This document shows, piece by piece, positions 12,019-22,639 of a stretch of DNA of 64,000 nucleotides. Position numbers and translations under genes: made by a program. Position 1 is the first letter of the stretch, and every line of letters begins with the position of its first letter. Below the pieces are notes generated by a model. It worked only from the letters and a program-made list of their open reading frames with translations, was not told where the DNA came from and made no database searches. Source of the DNA: Agapanthus africanus (taxonomy: Eukaryota > Streptophyta > Magnoliopsida > Asparagales > Amaryllidaceae). The stretch spans positions 334,996,583 through 335,060,582 of the forward strand of contig CM057337.1 in NCBI GenBank assembly GCA_030015575.1. The letters are read 5' to 3'.

Positions 12019-14219
12019 GTTATTTATATGTATGCCCTAGAGGCCATTACTGTACATTGGATGTATATTGTAGTGGATGCTGGGACATATATAGGGAGGA
12101 CTTTCTTGCTCGACATGATAGTATGCTATCTGGTTACCCTTTACCTTAACGTGTATACTGATTGTCTCTCTGTTACATGTTGGTAAAGCCCTTAGGATGT
12201 GTACTTGACTACCTGGACTATGATGCGGATCATACTAGTGGGGACATGGTAGTCCATAAGTACATCCTTCAAAGTCCCTAGTCGTGGGTATATCGAGACG
12301 GGGCATCGATATACCAGAGTAGACTAGCGTACAGATGGGCGATGGATGATCCCATATCCATTGGTGTTTGACATCAGAGATGATATACGGGTGCTCAGTA
12401 GAGACTGGGTACACTGGACGGACTCGCCGAGAACTCCCAGATGGTATTATACCTTACGTCAGATGGCAGTTCTCTGGTGACACTGGTATAGAGTAGTCTG
12501 TTGACCCGAGATCGTCATAGAGTCTTGTGTGGTTCCCACTGTGCTTTGATTTCCATCTTACCATGTCCAAGAGGGCGTGCAAAACGGTGGTTTTTGGGTA
12601 CAGTCCCGAGTCACATGGAGGCAATGAGCGATAGGAGGGGATTCGTCTCTCCCGGTATAGGGAGTTGATGTTGCGCTGTGTTCGATTGGCTATAACCGGA
12701 AATCCCTGGCCAGGGTTGCTGAGATTTGCTGGTAAGTGTTACCAGTAGTTTCTCGAATTGTTATAGACCTCATATCGACACGACTTATCGAGCTATTGGG
12801 GTCTGACGTTTACCACCCCTAGGCAAGATATGCGACATATCAGACGATCAGACCGGACTGTACGGTAGTGTTACTGGTTGGATTCACTGGAGTGTGAGCG
12901 GGCTTGCTCGTCGATCTTCTGATCGCTCAATACCCGGGTGGCTGTTACGTTTAGCAGACCGCTTGCGGCTTGTGGGTGTTTGATATGATCATCACCTGCT
13001 GCCGGCGTATTGACGAGTCTTTAGAGTCCTACACAGAGGTTTCCTGGCTCAAGCAAAACGAAATAGGAGCGCTTATGAGATATGCGCGGGACCGAGAATG
13101 ATTCGAGTATGTGATACCGTATTCTATTCTCGCGATGAATGTATCGAATGGTTGTATGCGATATAATCTAGTTATCGAATCAAGAATTGATTCGATAAGC
13201 CGATACATTGAATATTAGTCGGTTATATGCGATATGACCGGATCGTTAAATCAAGTGTTGATTTAATGATTTAATGCATAATTATATATTTGATATATTA
13301 CTTTGCATTAACTAGTGTTGGTTCACTTTAAATGGATTTTCTCACTTGGATTGTGCAAGTTGTATATGTGATATACTTTTGTGCACATGATTGTATCATG
13401 TTTGATGATACATGCTAGTTTGGGTTTGTGTAAATAATTAAACCATGGTTACTTAAGTGGTTAGGGTTTCATTTCCTTTTCTCATTTATTTATCTATTTA
13501 TTCATTTTGGAAAAAGGAAAGCATAAAGGGAAAATGGTTGCTAAATTTGTTTTCTAGTTGAAGCTTCTTGAACATTTGACCAAAGTGACCATTTTGTCTC
13601 ATGCTTAACCCTAACCACTCCATTTAACCCTAGTCTATTCTCTACACCTAACCAAGGTTAGGATATGATAAGTATTCATTTTATTATTCATTTTGAATAA
13701 GAATCATAATATTCTTTCTTCTTCTTCTTTATCTTCTTCAATGAAGAAAGCAAAACTTCATCAATGGTGATTGATGAAAATGAGTGAGAAATCCAATTCT
13801 AAAGTCAACCCACTTCCTATTTCTTCATCCTCTACCTCTTGCCAAGTAGTAGAGTGTGTTTCCTTCACAAGTTTTCAAGGCTTGATGAAGGTGGAGCTTG
13901 ATCTAGCGATGCCTCGACGTAGATCATCTTCGGCACGTCGTCGACGACCTTGCCCGCCCATTTCTCCGATGAAGCCGACGCTAGAGCCCGGAATTTGATA
14001 TGGACAGCGGAGAGGACTTCATCACGGAGCCGTGGAGGTGGAGGACCGGATCTACAAAGGTTTTATTTCCGTATTCTTATAGTTAAGTGTTAACTAGTTG
14101 CTTTGTCGCCTAAACTTCTAGCCAACGATCCGTATTAGGGTTTCTCGGCAACCGTAATTTTTGAAATTGGCATGGTTGATGCCTTATGAGACCTCACTAG
14201 TGTGCCTAGGAACCCTACA
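12019..14219 (+). repeat. CopB 5' LTR
   Basis: Begins TGTTATTTATATG and ends GGAACCCTACA, immediately before primer-binding site 1. It is ~2.2 kb, compared with ~2.22 kb for the 3' copy. AT-rich TATA-like stretches lie around 13265-13300. A short reading frame with an arginine/serine-rich stretch lies at 13771-13998. Transcription start and polyadenylation points cannot be fixed by inspection. Confidence 0.9.
13771..13998 (+). CDS. Possible small arginine-rich ORF within the CopB LTR
   Basis: A 75-codon frame starting MMKMSEKSNS with a basic stretch (MPRRRSSSARRRRP) and ending PMKPTLEPGI. The 3' LTR copy (32730-32957) encodes the same with one change near the end. The diverged CopA LTRs hold a similar minus-strand frame (28880-29110 and 20540-20770) with MPRRRSS/MPRHRSS and TKPTLEPGV. 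Similarity at the protein level across diverged LTRs is the only hint of coding. CopE has a TAG inside it. It may be a chance frame or a fossil of captured sequence. Confidence 0.22.
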   Translation: MMKMSEKSNSKVNPLPISSSSTSCQVVECVSFTSFQGLMKVELDLAMPRRRSSSARRRRPCPPISPMKPTLEPGI

Positions 14220-14452
14220 GTGGTATCAGAGCTACTAGGCATTAGATGCCGACCTATGGGGGGTTCTCACTGTGTGACAGTGTGGCGAAGCATAGGCTCT
14301 TACCTCCAGGGTGTCCCGAGACCGGAAGGTGTTCCGACGGGTTGTAGTCCTCGCGAGGGGGCATGCGTAAAAAGTAGCTGCTGAGGGACCCGTTGGTGCC
14401 ACGGCGACCCCATTGGGTAGGGTGGCTGCCTGACCTACAGTGGTATCAGAGC
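14214..14452 (+). other. Duplicated primer-binding site of CopB
   Basis: The 19 bases CCTACAGTGGTATCAGAGC occur at 14214-14232 and again, identically, at 14434-14452, exactly 220 bases apart. Each includes the site complementary to the 3' end of initiator tRNA-Met. The first directly follows the LTR. The second is followed by the leader that matches CopA after its single site. The 220-base spacer is not found in the other copies here and contains the GC-rich run ...CCTCGCGAGGGGG near 14349-14361. Confidence 0.85.
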
Positions 14453-14641
14453 CTAGCTAGAGCCTTAGGCGATGCGTAGACGAAGTTTGAAACCCGATCG
14501 ATTCGAAACCCTAACTTAAACTTGCTCTCTGTACATTTTTCAAATTTGTGGATTTTTGCAAATTAAAAATATGCAGAAAAATCAGCAGGGAAATATAAGA
14601 ATTACGGCGCAAAATTTAGCTCCTAATTCCATAAAAGTGCG

Positions 14642-14681
14642 GCGGAACCGCGGCATTAGCGTGCTAATGCGGCGGTTCCGC
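14642..14681 (+). other. GC-rich 19-bp hairpin near the primer-binding site
   Basis: The arms pair over 19 positions with one mismatch and a two-base loop (GT at 14661-14662). The apical half reads GCATTAGC/GCTAATGC. The equivalent in CopD (54609-54648, inverted block) pairs GGCCTAAGC with GCTTAGGCC, so the sequence changed while pairing was kept. CopA has a weaker version at about 28498-28550. A similar GC-rich palindrome occurs in the unrelated Gyp4 sequence at about 62333-62380. Confidence 0.65.
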
Positions 14682-16178
14682 GGCCCTTTTGTCTCTTCTC
14701 CCATCAAATTTTGCACAGTAATTCCTATTTGCCAGTGCTGGTTTTCTTGGGAATTTTTAATCTGAAATCCAGAGTTGAGTATTTTGGGTTGTATTGGGAG
14801 TTCGTACATTCGATCGGATTGTCAAACTCTGTCTATGTGTTTTTCTGGATAATTTTTGAATATGTTAAAAAGTTCGATCGGATATAAATACCCACCTTTT
14901 CCCCTGTCGGGAAATTTCCAAGTGTTGGATTTTTCCGAGGTTTAAAGACGTTCTAAGTAGTGCAAGTAACGCGATGGTCCCTCTAGAAGACAACAAACTT
15001 TAACTCGATTATGTGACCGTCTTGAACTGCCCTTTAAACCTTCGGGTTTGGGGCAGTACGGCGTGCCACATGTGAGGCGTTGGCTTGACCCTTCTACGGC
15101 TGGACCGTTGGTACTGAGGCACGAACTGAATGTTTTTAGACTTGTTTCATGTGTTGATCTGTTTCGGGAAAACTTGGGTGTTTGACTGTTCGATCGAAAA
15201 GTTTAACATTTTCTATTTGTCTGGAATGGGATACAATAATTGGAATTCACAATAAGTTATGAGATAACTGAATGAATATTATAAACATAGCAGTTTAGTC
15301 TCACTTGATCGGTTGCTACGGAATTTTGATGTGATCAAAAGTCCGTCGCAATCACGTAGAGTACGCGGATACTCGCCGGGTAAACTTAATAGACAGCCTC
15401 ACTCCATAGCCCCGACTAAGTGACTGTAGGAGAACCCCGTCGCCGAAAGCGTCCGTTCGGGTGCTCACGGCAGCGGTGTTCCGCCTTGGTGCACTTCGTC
15501 GACGGTATCAGGGGTGCGGCCACCTACTAAAGTTTGCGACGAGCATTCGATCAGGATGTCGGGAATCTTGCTGAAATGCCCGACTTAATATTGAAAAGTG
15601 TTTTCGATTTTGAGACTAAAGTGCGGGGTTTATAATTGCTAGGCATGCGATGTCTAAGGAATTCAATTGATTAGGCATGCGATGTCTATGCAGATTGCGG
15701 ATTCCAACTGTTGTAGTTTTACACTTTCTTTTCTGTGACCGTAAGTGTAATATGTGATATCGCCGGTTTCGTTGCTATATGTCAACGACAATTGGGATGC
15801 GCATATTTACTTACGTTGATGACATGTGATGTTATGTGTTGCTGGATATGTTATATTGGATCATCGTGTTTGAATAGCCGGGGGGTTTTATGTGAGATGA
15901 GTGTTTTTCATTTTCATTCATGTAAAAACTTGTATGTAATATTCTTTTCTTGGGGCACTTCCAGGTTGCGGAAGTTGTCACCCTTTGTATATTATTTACT
16001 TTTCGGCACTAGGATAGACCCAAGGAGGGGAGCACAAGTAACCGGGTTCTAGGGTCCAGTGGGAGACCATCTCGAGGAGTCGAGTCCGGGTCTCCTAACT
16101 CTAGAATTGGTAGGGTTGCTTGCCGCTCTCGTAGGGGTCTAGGGGTGTGGGTTTGGCTATTCATCACGACCGTGGAAT

Positions 16179-17376
16179 CTGTGTTTTATACTGGCTCGTA
16201 TTGAAAACACGGACGTCCTAGTATATCCAATATTTCATATGATTCTTCTGCTGCGATATCTGTGATGTGATCATGTGATATGTTCTTTGATGGATACTTT
16301 ATATAGTATATATGATATATTATATAGGCATTACTTATGTTTTACACCCGCGCTAGCCCTGCCCCGCTCTGCCGTTAGTTACCTAACCTAACGGTGCACG
16401 AGGGGACATCGAGGCGAATGCGGATGGCATAAGTGTACGTCGTATTTATCTGTGATGATTAGGTACATAAATGATGGGACTACATTAATGAGATTAATGA
16501 AAGTAAAAGAAACCTAAGATGTTGTAGAATCGAATTTCAAAATAAAACAGGTAGCTACAGTTCTTGCTTTGCACAGCGGTATATGTGATATATCCTGCAC
16601 CTTATTCGATGAGGAAAGGACCGAGATCCCTTCACCGGGAGTGACTCCTTTAGCAATAACTGGCAGATGCTACACACTCGGTTTGTCTTTTGATTGCTTT
16701 TAAGAGTTTTTGCTTTGCACAGTGATATATATGATATATCCCGCACCTCATTCGAAGAGGAAAGGACCGACGATCCCTTCACCGGGAGTGACTCCTTTAG
16801 CAAAACTAGAAAAGCCTCAAAAGCACTCCATTTTAAAATCATTTGATTCTACAACGATATCAAGTTCATTACGCAATAGGTTTTCAGAAAAACCTGTCGT
16901 AGCCCTCCGTCATTTCAGATAAGTGCTAGTTAGTATTCGTGCTACGTTTGTTGACTATGTTAAGGCGTAGTGTGCGGTAGCTAATTAGTGCTTATCTGCA
17001 TAAGCATATGATGTGATTGGATTAGGGTAGTCGTGCGACTTTGTTGACTATGTTAAGGGTCGTGCGGGTGGGTTTAATTCAATCGGGAAATGACGGGTTG
17101 AACTTGACTAGCACTTATGATTTGTTGACTATGTTAAGGTCATATAGCTGCTAGGGGCAAAATATTATCGGGAATTTCAAGTGTTGAAATTTTCAATGAG
17201 ATTGCATACCTTCTATGAGATAGTTGGATCCCGATACCCGCTGTGAGTAAGAGTTACTCCTGGGAGAATTTTACACATTGCAACTAGCCGATCAAGTAGG
17301 TGTCTAGAAAGGTGTCAACGAGGTTACGCCTCTGGGAAAACGAGGTTTACATTAATTAGGTTCGTGCGAAAGCACG
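16179..17376 (+). other. Structured leader block of CopB
   Basis: Contains a stem CTGTGTTTT/AAAACACGG (16179-16212, one wobble); two hairpins with AAAGGA/TCCTTT stems (16615-16620 with 16646-16651; 16761-16766 with 16793-16798); three hairpins at 16942-16970, 17032-17066 and 17116-17144 with apical stem TTGAC/GTTAA (one G-U pair); and the CGTGC-GAAA-GCACG hairpin at 17363-17376. In the third array hairpin the basal stem is TATGA/TCATA. Confidence 0.7.
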
Positions 17377-17581
17377 GGGGACCTCCCTCAAAGTACCGAC
17401 ACTGGCCTGGCTGAAAGATTGGCGAACTTGTAGTGTGTAATTAATCCCGGCTAGTCTTTCCTTTTAGGGTTTGAAGGAAGATTTGATAAAAAGCAGTGGG
17501 AGCCATCCTGATTAGATAAAATAATAACCAATCTATTCTTGCAAGAGCGCACGCTGAGTGTTTTCTTCTCTCTCTCTCCAG

Positions 17582-20380
17582 GTAGCGACCATATCACGCC
17601 TTAATCAAGATAATAATGCGGATTATTGACCGAACCCACTTGTTATACTAAGCTGGGGAACGTTGGTCCCGCTCCAACTTATAATTGTTATAAGACAGAG
17701 CAGGAAATAGGGGATTACCAGAATTCCCGTGCCGCCCAAACGAAGAGAGTGCATCCTGATGCATCATCTTCGGGTGTGTTCATTACAAAGAACTGTTTCT
17801 CCGTATCCTCTACGTCCTGGGTATATGATACCAGATCAGGATCCCAGATATGTAATTTGTTACATAGGGTTACAGAAAGGTAGAGAACTGAGAACGGGTG
17901 ATAAGTTTCATGAGGCAGAAAATGGGGCAAGAGTTGCAGCCAAGTCTGTTGGTCACTGTCACCCTGTATTACCAATACATTGATTCTGAACAAATGTTAT
18001 TAGATACCGAACCTGATATACAAAATCATATCAGTCTCTTTATTAGTAAAGAAAGGATATAATTTTGTATTGTTGGATAATGTTTTGAACATTTCCTATA
18101 TCAAAAGTTGATAGGTTCAGGCACGTTATCTAAAAGCATTGATGTTCTAAATCAAACTACAGTTCATTAGTATACTGAACACACATAAGCGGAAGAGTTC
18201 AGAAATGAACGAATCCTTCTTGAGGCATTGTAGACTATGTCATATCAATGTGACCCGACTAGCTGAAGTTACACATAGATGCATATTTAAATCAGTTTGA
18301 ATTTACATCTTGTGAAACTTGCCAGTCATGTCACAAAGATATAATGACACCAGCTCTGTTTATTGGAAACAGAGAAAGAGTTAGTGAACTCTTGGGATGA
18401 TACATGTTGATGTATGTAAGGTCCCCTGTCTACACATGCCAAGAACGGTTCTTTGTACTTCGTTACATTCTCTGATAATCTCTCAAGATTCAGACATATG
18501 TTCCTGTTGAAACACAAGTCCGAACCTTTTGAGATATTCACGGTATATAAGTTAGAAGTAGAGAACCAAAATACGGGTAAAAGTATTATGTCCTATGATG
18601 AGATCAAGGAGGAGATTACTTGAGCACGAAATTCTTGGACTTTTTCTAAAGGAGAATGAGATTCTCTCTCAGCATTACTCCTCCGTATACACCATAGCAC
18701 GATGGTATAACAGGGCGGAGCAATAGCACCCTATGTGATATGGTGTGCTCTATGATGAGTACTACTGAGTTTCCTATTTCCTTGTGGAAGTTATGCACTT
18801 GAGAAGCTGCATACCAATTGAATTGGGTTCAAATCAAATCAGTTGCCTACCACTTCATATTTGATATGATAAGGGAAGAGCCCATCTCTTAAGTTGGTTA
18901 AGATTTGGGGTGTCCGGGCTATGTCTAAAAGCAAAATCCGGACAAGCTCGAGGCAAGGTCAGTTATGTAGAACTGGAAATGTTCCAGCTATACAAACTGT
19001 AGCAGATGATTTGAAAGAACCAAAGGATTCAATAGTTACCAACGAACCTCAGCCTCTCCGCCGATCTAGTAAGGTTCCTCACCCGCCTAAGAGATACTTT
19101 GGTTACTCTATGACAGTGGGAGCGAGGATTGCATCATGAGATGATGACCCAACTAGTTTCGAGCTGGCCATCAGGAGTGGGACTCTGTAAGAATGGCTGG
19201 ATGCTTAGTGATCTGAGATGGAATCCTTATACACCAACAAAGTATGGACTTTGGTTGCTATATCTGAAGGGTTAAATCCCCATCAGGAGCAAGTATATCT
19301 TGAGAAGATTACTTGGTGTAGATGGAAAAGTTGAGACTTTCAAAGCTAGACTTGTTAAAGCTTTTCGTCATCGACCAGGCGTGGATTATAATGAAACCTT
19401 TTCAAGTGGCTATGCTTAAGTCCATCCAGATCCTACTTGCCACGGCTACATACCATGACTACGATATCTGGCGGTTGGGTGTCATGACTGCTTTTCTAAA
19501 TGATGTTTTAGAAGAGAGCGTCTATAAGTACACAGTCAGAGGGCTTCGTAGACAGTGGGAGCAGCGGAAACGTGTACAAGATGCTTTATAGGTTAAAGCA
19601 GGCATCGCGGAGTTGGAACATCTGTTTTGATGTGTTAGTCAAAGAGTTTGACATCATCAAAATGGTAGATGAACCTTGTATAAACAAAAAGGTAGTAGGG
19701 AGTATAGTGACGATCCTCGTAGAGTACGTGGATGACATGCTCTTGATAGGGAAGGAGTTTCCTATACTACGCTCGGTCAATCTCCGCTTATCAAAAGGAT
19801 CTCCATATAGGATCAAAGTGATACCTCCTAAATCCTGGGTTTTGGATCTATGAGATAGATCTAATTGGATATTAGGACTCTCACTAGTAGTAGTGAGATG
19901 GTATCAATCGATCCTGAGGAGAATCACTGGAAGGGTTCCAGGGTGATAAAGACGACTGAAAGTCAGTCACAGGCATTGTCTTTACTCTCAGTAAAGGGAC
20001 GGTATGTTGGAAGAGTTCCAAGCTAGATACCGTGGCTAACTAGACGATAAAGGCTGGATACATCGCTGCTTAAGATGCTACCAAAGAGGCAGTCTGGATG
20101 TATATTTATTCATGAGATGAACTTAGTTCCTCCCATTGTGTGACAATGGAGTTGTGGCTTATGCCAAGGAACACCCGTCCCATCAGTGATCCAGACATAT
20201 TCTAAGGCAGTATCACCTGATCATGGAGATAGTTGATCTCCAGGGTGATCGAGGTTTGGAGAGTAGACTCAGAGGACAACACAGCGGATCCACTCACAAA
20301 GGCCTGTTCCCAGAGAGAGATTTTTATGGGATGGTTGAGTATGAGATACTCCAACCACAGCTATCAGATGGCCCTAGTGC
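17582..20380 (+). pseudogene. Decayed copia pol of CopB
   Basis: Starts after the polypyrimidine-CAG tract at about 17565-17582. The ATG survives near 17606 but is followed at once by a frame change. Pieces of protease, integrase, RT (YVDDMLLIG near 19730) and RNase H can be followed in several frames. It shares with CopE and CopC the TGATGA run after GCATCA (near 19135), TAAGAATGG (near 19188), GCTTAG (near 19204), and the RT to RNase H deletion near 19800-19920. It cannot make working proteins. Reverse transcription of this copy must have been supplied in trans or have happened before decay. Confidence 0.88.
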
Positions 20381-20391
20381 AAGTGGGAGAT

Positions 20392-20404
20392 TGTTAGTTA
20401 TATG
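20392..20404 (+). repeat. First 13 bases of the CopB 3' LTR
   Basis: TGTTAGTTATATG follows the polypurine tract AAGTGGGAGAT. CopA then interrupts it, and the LTR resumes at 30973 with TATGCCCTAGAGG. ATATG (20400-20404) is repeated at 30968-30972 as the CopA target duplication. Confidence 0.92.
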
Positions 20405-22625
20405 TGAAAAGTTCCTAGGCACCCTAGTGGGTTCTCACAAGGCATCGAACATGCCAATTTAAAAAAAAATGGTGCCGAGAAACCCTAGACAACGGATCTT
20501 AGACTAGAAGTTTAGGCGAAATATAAAGCTAGTTAACACTTAACTACTAGGATACGGAAATACAACCTTTGTAGATCCGGATGTCCACCTCCACGGCTCC
20601 GCAACGATGTCTCCTCGCTGTCCAAGTCGAACTCCGGGCTCAAGCGTCGGCTTCGTCGGAGAAACGGGTGAGCTAGGTCGCCGGCTTCGTGTCAAAGACG
20701 ATCTATGTCGAGGCATCACAAGTTCAAGCTCCGACTTCACAAAGTGATGAAATTTGTGAAGAAAACACACTCTACAACTTGGCTAAAGGTAGAGGGTGAA
20801 GAAATAGGAGATGGGTTCACTTTAGATTTGGATTTTGCTCACTAGATCACAAGTTGCCATTGATGGCATGAAGGTTGCTCACTTGAAGAAGAAGAAGAAG
20901 ATAAGCTAGAATATTATGATAACTTGAGTTAAATGAATAATAAACTCAATATTTATCATAACTTAACTAAGGTTAAGTGTAGAGAATTAACCATGGTGAT
21001 TAGAGTGGGTTAGGGTTAAGCAAAATGACAAGAATGGTTGCATAAAGTCAAATGTTCATGAAGCATCTCATAAGAAACAAAACTTGCCACCATTATCATT
21101 TATACTTATCCAAATGAATAAAAGAACAAATAAATGAATAAATAAATATGCAAAACCCTAATTATCATAATAACCATGGTTTAATCCTATTCACTTAACC
21201 ATATGATCAAGTATCATCAAACATGATACAAAAAGTGCACGAAAGCATATCACATATACAATGTGCATCAAGTGAGAAAAATCCGTTTAAAGTGAACCAA
21301 TACTAGTTAATGCAAAGTAATATATCAAATATATAATTATACATTAAATCATTAAATCAACACTTGATTCAATGATCCGGTCATGTCGCACATAACCGAC
21401 TAGTATTCAATGCATCGATTTATCGAATCAATGATTCGATAACTAGGTCATATCGAATATAACCATTCGAAACATATATCGCGAGAATGAAATGCGGTAT
21501 CACATACACGCATTATTCTCGGTCCTGCACATATCTCATATGCGCTCCTATTTCGTTTCGCTTGAGCCAGGAAACCTCTGTGTAGGACTCTAAAGACTCG
21601 TCAATACGCCGGTAGCAGATGATGATCATATCAAGCACCCACAAGCCGCAAGCGGTCTGCTAAACGTAACGGCCACCCGGGTATTGAGCGATCAGAAGAT
21701 CGACGAGCTAGCCCGCTCACACTCCTGCGAATCCGACCAGTAACACTTACCATATAGTCCAGTCTCTTCGTCTGATATGTCGCATATCAAGTCTAGGGGT
21801 GGTATACGTCAGACCCCAATAACCCGATAAGTCGTGCTGATGTGAGGCTCGTAACGGGTCGAGAAACTACTGGTAACACTTACCAGCAAATCTCTGATCA
21901 GCCCTGGCCAGGGACTTCCCTGTTACGGCCAATCGAGCACAGCGCAACATCAACCCCCAATACCGGGAGAGACGAAACCCCTCCTATCGCTCATTGCCTC
22001 CATGTGACTCGGGACTGTACCCAAAGACCACCGTTTTGCACGCCCTCATGGACGTGGTAAGGTGGAGATCAAAGCACAGTGGGAATCATACAAGACTCTA
22101 TGACGATCTCGGGTCTACAGACTAACCTGTACAAGTGTCACCTGAGAACTGCCATCTGACGTGAGGTATAATACCATCTGGGAGTTCTCGGCGAGTCCGT
22201 CCAGTGTACCCAGTCTCCACTGAGCACCCGTATACCATCTCTGATGTCAAACACCAATGGATATGGGATCATCCATCGCCCATCTCATGGGTCGAGAAGC
22301 GTATACGCTAGTCTACTCTGGTATATCGATGCCCCGTCTCGATACACCCACGACTAGGGACCTTGAAGGATGTACTTATGGACTACCATGTCCCCACTAG
22401 TATGATCTGCATCATAGTCCAGGTAGTCAAGTACAAACCTAAGGGCTTTACCAACATGTAACTATAAGACAGTATAAAGAGACTAGTGTACATGTTAAGA
22501 TAAAGAGTAACCAGATAGCATACTATCATGTCGAGCAAGAAAGTCATCTCTATATTGTCCAAGCTTCCAATATAATATACATAATCTGTACAATACTGGC
22601 CTCTAGGGCATACACACAACTAACA
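20405..22625 (-). repeat. CopA 3' LTR
   Basis: 2,221 bases, nearly identical to 28745-30967. The sense start TGTTAGTTGTGTG lies at 22625 and follows the polypurine tract. The U3-like first half resembles the CopB LTR, while the second half is more diverged. Both contain the possible short arginine-rich frame. Confidence 0.94.
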
Positions 22626-22639
22626 ATCTCCCACTTGCA

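Larger units (their letters stand above)
14453..17581 (+). other. CopB noncoding leader in place of gag
   Basis: About 3.1 kb between the second primer-binding site and pol, with no frame that could encode a copia Gag (no nucleocapsid-type C-C-H-C motif seen). It holds the GC-rich hairpin at 14642-14681, a stretch with AGTACGGCGTGCCACATG near 15055 that is conserved in the CopA and CopD leaders, and the structured block listed separately. CopE matches from about 16183 onwards. Confidence 0.75.

Noticed and set aside
14221..14232. tRNA-like match TGGTATCAGAGC
   Set aside because: It is only the short complement of a tRNA 3' end used as a primer-binding site; no tRNA cloverleaf surrounds it.
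14642..14681. GC-rich hairpin as a transcription terminator
   Set aside because: Intrinsic terminators are a bacterial device; this lies near the primer site of a plant retroelement.
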